Made by a program: the position numbers and the translations under genes. 64,000 nucleotides of DNA from Chrysoperla carnea (Eukaryota > Arthropoda > Insecta > Neuroptera > Chrysopidae). Location of the stretch: positions 27,376,640-27,440,639 of the forward strand of contig NC_058342.1 in NCBI RefSeq assembly GCF_905475395.1, in the 5' to 3' direction. Below the pieces are notes generated by a model. That model made no database searches. It was not told the origin of the DNA and was given only the letters and a program-made list of their open reading frames with translations. The first letter of the stretch is position 1. The number at the start of each line of letters is the position of its first letter. Below are positions 58,381-64,000 of this stretch, piece after piece.

Positions 58381-60178
58381 TATATAGTTTCTTCAGTGGC
58401 ATGTATGAAAACATTTGAGACTCACGTTTCAAATTTTGAGAGTGGATTCAGTTAGAACTTAAAAAATTAGACTAAAATTAAGAGTAAAATTTTTCGACTA
58501 ATTTTGTTTTTTATCAAACAATAAACTCTTCCAGTTAGAGTATTTTTAAAAATTTTGATAACAATAAAAATTATAAACTTTTTTGATCCCAAGAAAACGT
58601 AATATTTCGGGAATGTCCTTAATTTAATAAATACACTTCAAAAATTATAAAGCAAATTTATTATTACTTTTGAAGCTTTTTTTAAATTTGATTTACAAAT
58701 TTATAAGTGTGGTAATAAAGGTCTAGGAAAATGGATAATCTTTTTCTTGATTTATCCTATCAATTCATCGAAACTGTCATATTTATTTTACTCTATTGTT
58801 TAGCAAAAGCAATCATTTTTTCCAATCATGTGTTGGCGTATGATGTGCACTTCAAAAGATTTTCAAGGTTATATGTTTACTTTCAAAAGACACAGTATTG
58901 GCTAGTTTTAAATGAAAAGAAATATTTTTGTTGAAGAGGGGGGGAGGTGGAGCTGAAAGTAGAATATCATAAAGTATTCCCTGAAAATTTCACAGCAATC
59001 CGATCAGTATTGACTGAAATATAGAACATTTAGTAAAGCAACCTGGGGCGTTCTGTAGGTAAAATGAAAACTTTAAACGCGTTTTTCTCGAAAACATGTT
59101 TTCGCTCTCTGTGACTAGGGCGTCGCCAGCCGATGGCAAAGAGGGGGCAAGTTGATTTATGGGAACAGGGAAAAGTATGAATCCTAGGTAAAAACGCAAA
59201 ATTTATTTTAAAACTAGACCTATTTTACCATCAATTTCTCTGAAAACAGGCGTAGATCTAGAGTTTAATTTTGAAGTTGATGCTAAAAACAAAGTTTTGT
59301 AATCGTAAAATTAACCTCATTAGTGCATTTCCGTTTTTTCTGTTCATTAACACAATAACCCAAAAACGAAGAGATATCGAGCTGAAATTTTTATATCTAT
59401 CGTGCTCAGAATTCAAAAAGTGTGTTCAAAAATTCCATTTGGTCTTGGGTCCGTGGAAGCTCCAGTAAACCATGAGAGGTAAGGTCTAAATTGGGGTAAA
59501 AATTAAAAGTCCTTTTTGTCAAATACTATAAATGATGGTGAGTTGTAAGGGGTCAACTTTCGAGGGAAAATTTTTTGTTAAAAAATTTGTAAATGTTTTG
59601 AACCCTTTGTTGTGAATTTCTAGAGACTCATGTCCCGTGGACAACTTTTCTCAGAGATGATTGGGCCGAATGGAAAACATAAAAATTGATTTTGCGTTTA
59701 TATGACAAGTTTCTGCGCTATCGATTGAAAAAATTTGTACGAAATATTTTTACCTCTAATGAAACCCAATCTCGTGTCTTTTTCAATAATTAAATTAACA
59801 ATTAATTATTACAACATTTCTATCAATAAAAATTGTTTAATAATAATTGATATAAACAATCATAAAATAAATATTGTTTAAACCTTTCTATTTAAGGTAC
59901 AATTAAATGGTAGCTGAAAATAATAAAAACAGCCAGTAGCACTCAGCTCCAAACATTACAGGGTAGGGACAGAGCCAAAGAACTTGCACAGTGGCTCACA
60001 AAACGTGTTCACAGTTTTCAACTCTCTAAGCTAATTTTATTTTAATCTATATTAGTGTAAAATTACATTATGGTTTTCCTATGTGCTCATCAGAAGAAGA
60101 CTAAAACGATAATAGTTTTACAAAGTAAGAAATTTTCGGCGTTTCAGTTAAAATATCATAAACACAAACTAATTTATT
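58381..60178. other. Gene-free stretch
   Basis: No gene seen. A diverged family B fragment lies at about 59330-59470 ('gagatatcgagctgaaattt', 'ttggtcttgggtccgtgg'). The 67-residue plus frame at 58731-58934 has a hydrophobic look but no recognised domain. Confidence 0.45.
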
Positions 60179-60737
60179 ACAAGTGAAAACAAACAATTGA
60201 CTGAGTTAATTGTTTAAATACCACGTATAGACAGTGTTGGCTACTCTGTCACATTACACATACATGCATGTCACACATTTGAAAACTGATATACCCATAT
60301 AATACATATTATACAATTTGCGCATATAATTTGCAATGTTGTTTACGAAAAAATGTTTCCAACAAAAGTTGTTTATTTTTTTATAAGGAACATTTTTTAC
60401 TTTTAAACTTTTGTTCTTTCCTAACGGTTTACAAGATAGGTCCTACGGACCCAAGATCCAATTGACCTATGTTGCTCATTCACGAACTCGGCTTCACTTT
60501 TTACGTCCTAAGCAGGCTATAAAAATTTCAGCTCGATATCTCTTTTCGTTTTTGAGCAATAGTGATGACAGACGGACAGACAGACAGACAAGCAGACAAC
60601 CGGAAATGGACTAATTAGATGATTTTATAAACACCTATACCAAAATTTTTCATAGCATCAATAATTTTAAGCGTTACAAACTTGGGACTAAACTTAATAT
60701 ACCTTGCATATTACATATATGCATGGTATAAAAATTT
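60179..60737 (-). mobile_element. Dispersed family B, near full-length reverse copy
   Basis: Inverse of 51328-51870 over its whole length: 'caagtgaaaacaaacaattg' start, 'cggtttacaagataggtcct', (GGACA)n tract near 60570-60600, 'ccggaaatggactaattag', 'cttgggactaaacttaatat' and 'tatgcatggtataaaaattt' end. With the copy at 51.3 kb it defines a unit of about 545-560 bp. Confidence 0.82.
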
Positions 60738-63133
60738 ATAATAATAGTTTCAAAATATAAAAGTATTTATTGTGTAAGTTTTTTATGTCCTGCATTTTTT
60801 AAAGAAAATTGCAGAAATCCCAATATTTTTAATGAACGAAATCCCGATTTAATTTCAAAATCTCTTTTTGATATAAGGAAAATACTTTCTGCTTCTTGTT
60901 TTGAAATTTACGTACAAAGTTGCGGGTATCGGCTAGTATTATATACAATATACATCAATTTTATTTAGTATAGCAACTTTCAATTAAATTTAAAAATTTT
61001 TAATTCAAGGCTAATGTGTTTGAATTACGTAATGAAACTATTACTATTTGTTTCCTTTTAAAAAATTTATTTATATACAGCGTGTCTGTTTCACTTTGAG
61101 TGCAATCACCATTGGTGTATATATACGCAAATTACTTGTGGCAATAAATGTGTAACTGTACATAATACTTATACATTATATGTATACATCTACAAATTAT
61201 AGCCACACAGCTGTATTGTGTTAATCTTTTTAACAAGACGGGTAAGAACCTTTTTTTTTGGGATCAAAAAATTAAGGTATTGTTGTTTTCGAACAAAATA
61301 AGTAGAAAACTTTTAAGATATGATTTAAAAAGATTCAGTTTTAATCAACGGCTACATTCCATGAAATAATAAGGTCTCAACTAAACTCTTAGACTATCTG
61401 ATAAAGATTTCCCAGAGTAGTAAATATTGCAACAAAATTTAAATCGTTTTCTTTACTCCAAAACACGAGAGCGGCTACAAATAAAGTAACACACACTTTT
61501 AACATGACATTTGCATAAAAATTAAAAAGTCAGACCCAAAAAAAATTGTTTCAAACAAAAGTTTGATCATATGAAAGCCTCGATCATTGTGTTTTCTATT
61601 TAAACACGAAATAATTTAATATTTTTCAAAATTTTTCATAAATTTTTTTGCAAATGTCAAGTTTAAAAAAACCACGCTGTATATAAATTAATTACAAGAG
61701 ATTATTTACAAGTTATGTATATTTGTATTTAATGAAATCAATTTTTTTTAACTGTTTCTTTTTGTATTAGAAAAGAAGCGTTTTAATATATTTAACAAAT
61801 ACAATGTTGCCAAATCAATTTCTTGTAAGTGTCTATAAAAAGGTATTGGGGATGTTTCCAAAGCACGTTCCCAACTAAGTGAAGACTTATTAAGGATTAA
61901 ATTATATGGGATTTTCCGAGTAAATTCTTTTAGAACTTGAGAAACTTAAGAGCAGAATCTTTCGATATATTGTACCATAGTTTCAGAAATCACTTTTAGA
62001 AGAAATAACACAAAAATGCAATTCACTTCATCGCTTTAAATGTATGGAAAAACGAGTTCCGCATGTTATAATTTTCTTTATAGGAAAATATTTGTCATGC
62101 TTTTAACTTATGAATATTAGTTTTCACAAATTAATCCGAAGAAAACTACCCTTGTGACATAATAAAACAACTTTTAAAAAATACTTCAATATATTATTTG
62201 TATATTAAAAATTCAAACTTTAACAGCTTAAATCTATAAATTCATCACCGTAAGGAGTATTAAACAAGTGAAAACAAACAATTGACTGTGTTAATTGTTG
62301 AAATACCAAGTTTGGATAGTGTTGATTACGCAAGTGTATTTTTGAAACAAGTACAACTAAATATTTTTATTTACAATAGAATGGAATGAATTTAAAATAT
62401 GAATTCATTGATACAAAATCACTGAAGTTAAGTAAACAAAATCATTACTTCTATGAAAGAAATTGACTTTAGTTTAAAGTCACGCATTTTATTGATTGAA
62501 AATAAAATTGTACTTAGTTGGAATATATAATCGTGTAAATAAAGCGAATATACAAATTAAAATAACATATCTTTACGTGTCTAGTCCGTATGTGATTGAG
62601 GCAACTTCATAAAGATTGCTGTAACCAGTGAATAGAGAGTTTGAAATAAACATATTGATCATTTTTATAACATTTACTATATTTTTTGGTTTATATGTAA
62701 CAAGCATCGATAGTTGGTTAAGCTGTAGACTTCGAACACTAACATCAATAGCAATCATTATCTTGCTTACTTGAAGAAATCAAATTTTTTTTAAATAACC
62801 CTATTACCAGGTATAAACCTTTTAATTTTTTATACCTGCTCATGGAGTTGTTACAATCACATCAGTATTTTGATTAATATTATTCAAAATAACAATATTT
62901 GAAAATTGTTAGACAGTATTTTACTTTCATATAAACAACTCATGCGTTTGTGTCAACTTCACCACTCAGCTCCGTATGGTAGATGTATCACATGCGTGGA
63001 ATTATTCACCATATATGATCTCGCGATGAGGTTGATACAACCTCATATCGGTTGGTACTAAAATTTTTTTTTCAGTGTATTCTTACACACAAAATAATAA
63101 AAGTACCATTCTTCTGACTTCTTCCGTGAATAT
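60738..63133. other. Gene-free stretch with inverse copies of repeats near ken
   Basis: About 61905-62150 is the inverse of 48935-49165, and about 62335-62525 the inverse of 45770-45965; a family B 3'-end fragment (reverse) lies at 62264-62335. No gene seen. Confidence 0.5.
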
Positions 63134-63465
63134 ACCATGTGTGTTTGTACCATCTAGGTATATACATATCTGTAGTATGACAGAATACATTCGTTTAGTA
63201 ATGCATCTAAGCGAGAGGTATTATATACATGTATTGAACATTAGTTGGAAAACGCTTGGAGAGTGGGAGTTTATTAGTTACAGATAACTAGTAAGTTCAT
63301 CAAAACTCCCACTCTCTGCATGCATACAACAGAAGATCTGTCGTATCGTATCTGTAGTCTTACAACACATGTATATAATACCTTTCGTTTAGATGCATTA
63401 CTAAACGAATGTATTCTGTCATACTACAGATATGTATATGCCTAGATGGTAAAAACACACATGGT
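63134..63465. mobile_element. Long palindromic MITE, 332 bp
   Basis: Left arm accatgtgtgtttgtaccat...'cagaatacattcgtttagta'... and right arm are inverted copies over about 105 bp with few mismatches; an inner pair (gagagtgggagttt / aaaactcccactctc) lies at the centre. The open frame 63075-63287 crosses it and is spurious. Confidence 0.85.
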
Positions 63466-63857
63466 AGGATATGCTATAAACAAACTACCCAAATACGTAA
63501 CAGATTTGTAAGTAGGTACACTTTGTACATGTTTTATTAAAACTATTATAAATTAATATAAAATGTTAGTATATATTGAATATAACCTATAATTAAATAC
63601 CCAATACATAATTAGTTTTGAGTTAGTGAAGTATAATGATTATTTATATTCAATCTAGTATCTAGTATATGTTTAGGTATCATGATGAGATTTTATTTGC
63701 AATATTATTTTTATTTGTTGTTGTAATTAGTTATTTATAAATAAATATGGATGATTAACCAATATGCAAATAACTATTTAATTATTTATAGAAAGAATTG
63801 TTTAATTTTGAAATAGTATCGACAGCGCTGACATTCGCAACCACATGTAATACTACA

Positions 63858-64000
63858 GTGTAACCTAGTTAAGTGAGACATCAAAGGATCTGAAAATTTG
63901 TCACATTTATAGAGGTATTCCATTTACCCAGTGTCTCAGATATCCAGATATAAATAATTATCTGTCTCATTTACTGAGGGTTTCATTAATAGAGGTCAGA
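63858..64000 (+). mobile_element. Pogo-like element entering from the right edge (partial)
   Basis: Starts CAGTGTAACCTAGTTAAG with 'agtgagacatcaaagg', preceded by 'taatactaca'. It resembles the CAGT...AACCT...TAAGTGAGA ends of the elements at 48080 and 34155-34290. The other end lies beyond the window. Confidence 0.55.

Overview
This window reads as nuclear DNA of an insect. It is strongly AT-rich and its genes are split by introns with ordinary GT-AG borders. It carries a clear orthologue of the insect BTB/zinc-finger repressor gene ken (ken and barbie), an OATP solute carrier and a PLEKHM1-type RUN/Rubicon-homology gene. The order of insect cannot be fixed from sequence alone. Only about 9 kb of 64 kb is coding; the rest is packed with mobile-element debris, chiefly foldback elements, MITEs and one TIR-less dispersed family.

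Layout. 1-11.1 kb: no intact gene; a broken pogo/Tigger-type transposase fragment (about 6.69 kb) and several large inverted repeats. 11.1-18.7 kb (+): a complete seven-exon OATP (SLCO) transporter, 683 aa, with a tRNA-derived SINE in intron 2. 18.8-20.5 kb: a large foldback and a 349-bp TA-flanked MITE. 21.5-26.1 kb (-): a complete seven-exon PLEKHM1-like gene, 710 aa, with LINE and hAT-like debris in its introns. 27.6-28.3 kb: a 719-bp hAT element with a perfect 8-bp target duplication, ending 49 bp before the ATG of the next gene. 28.4-29.9 kb (+): intronless gene for a 15-finger C2H2 protein. 32.2-33.5 kb (-): second intronless C2H2 gene, 11 good fingers plus one decayed. 33.5-42.8 kb: no gene seen. 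42.8-46.5 kb (-): ken, three coding exons, 720 aa. 49.46 kb: tRNA-Asp(GTC). 49.6-64 kb: no protein gene seen; a 306-bp satellite, a 140-bp tandem array, a 110/163-bp array, palindromic MITEs and many copies of dispersed families.

The genes do not form a pathway. They are independent loci: membrane transport, endolysosome/autophagy trafficking, transcriptional control (three zinc-finger genes) and a tRNA. I found no new multi-gene system. The observations most worth following are the modular architecture of the two C2H2 genes (three-finger blocks repeated as units, and a 12-residue repeat each bearing a psi-K-x-E site), the fresh hAT insertion at the start of one of them, a splice acceptor of the OATP gene that abuts a dispersed repeat, and the density of foldback and pogo-like elements. 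Exon borders were set by hand from reading frame, GT/AG and family motifs; all coding frames close without a stop.
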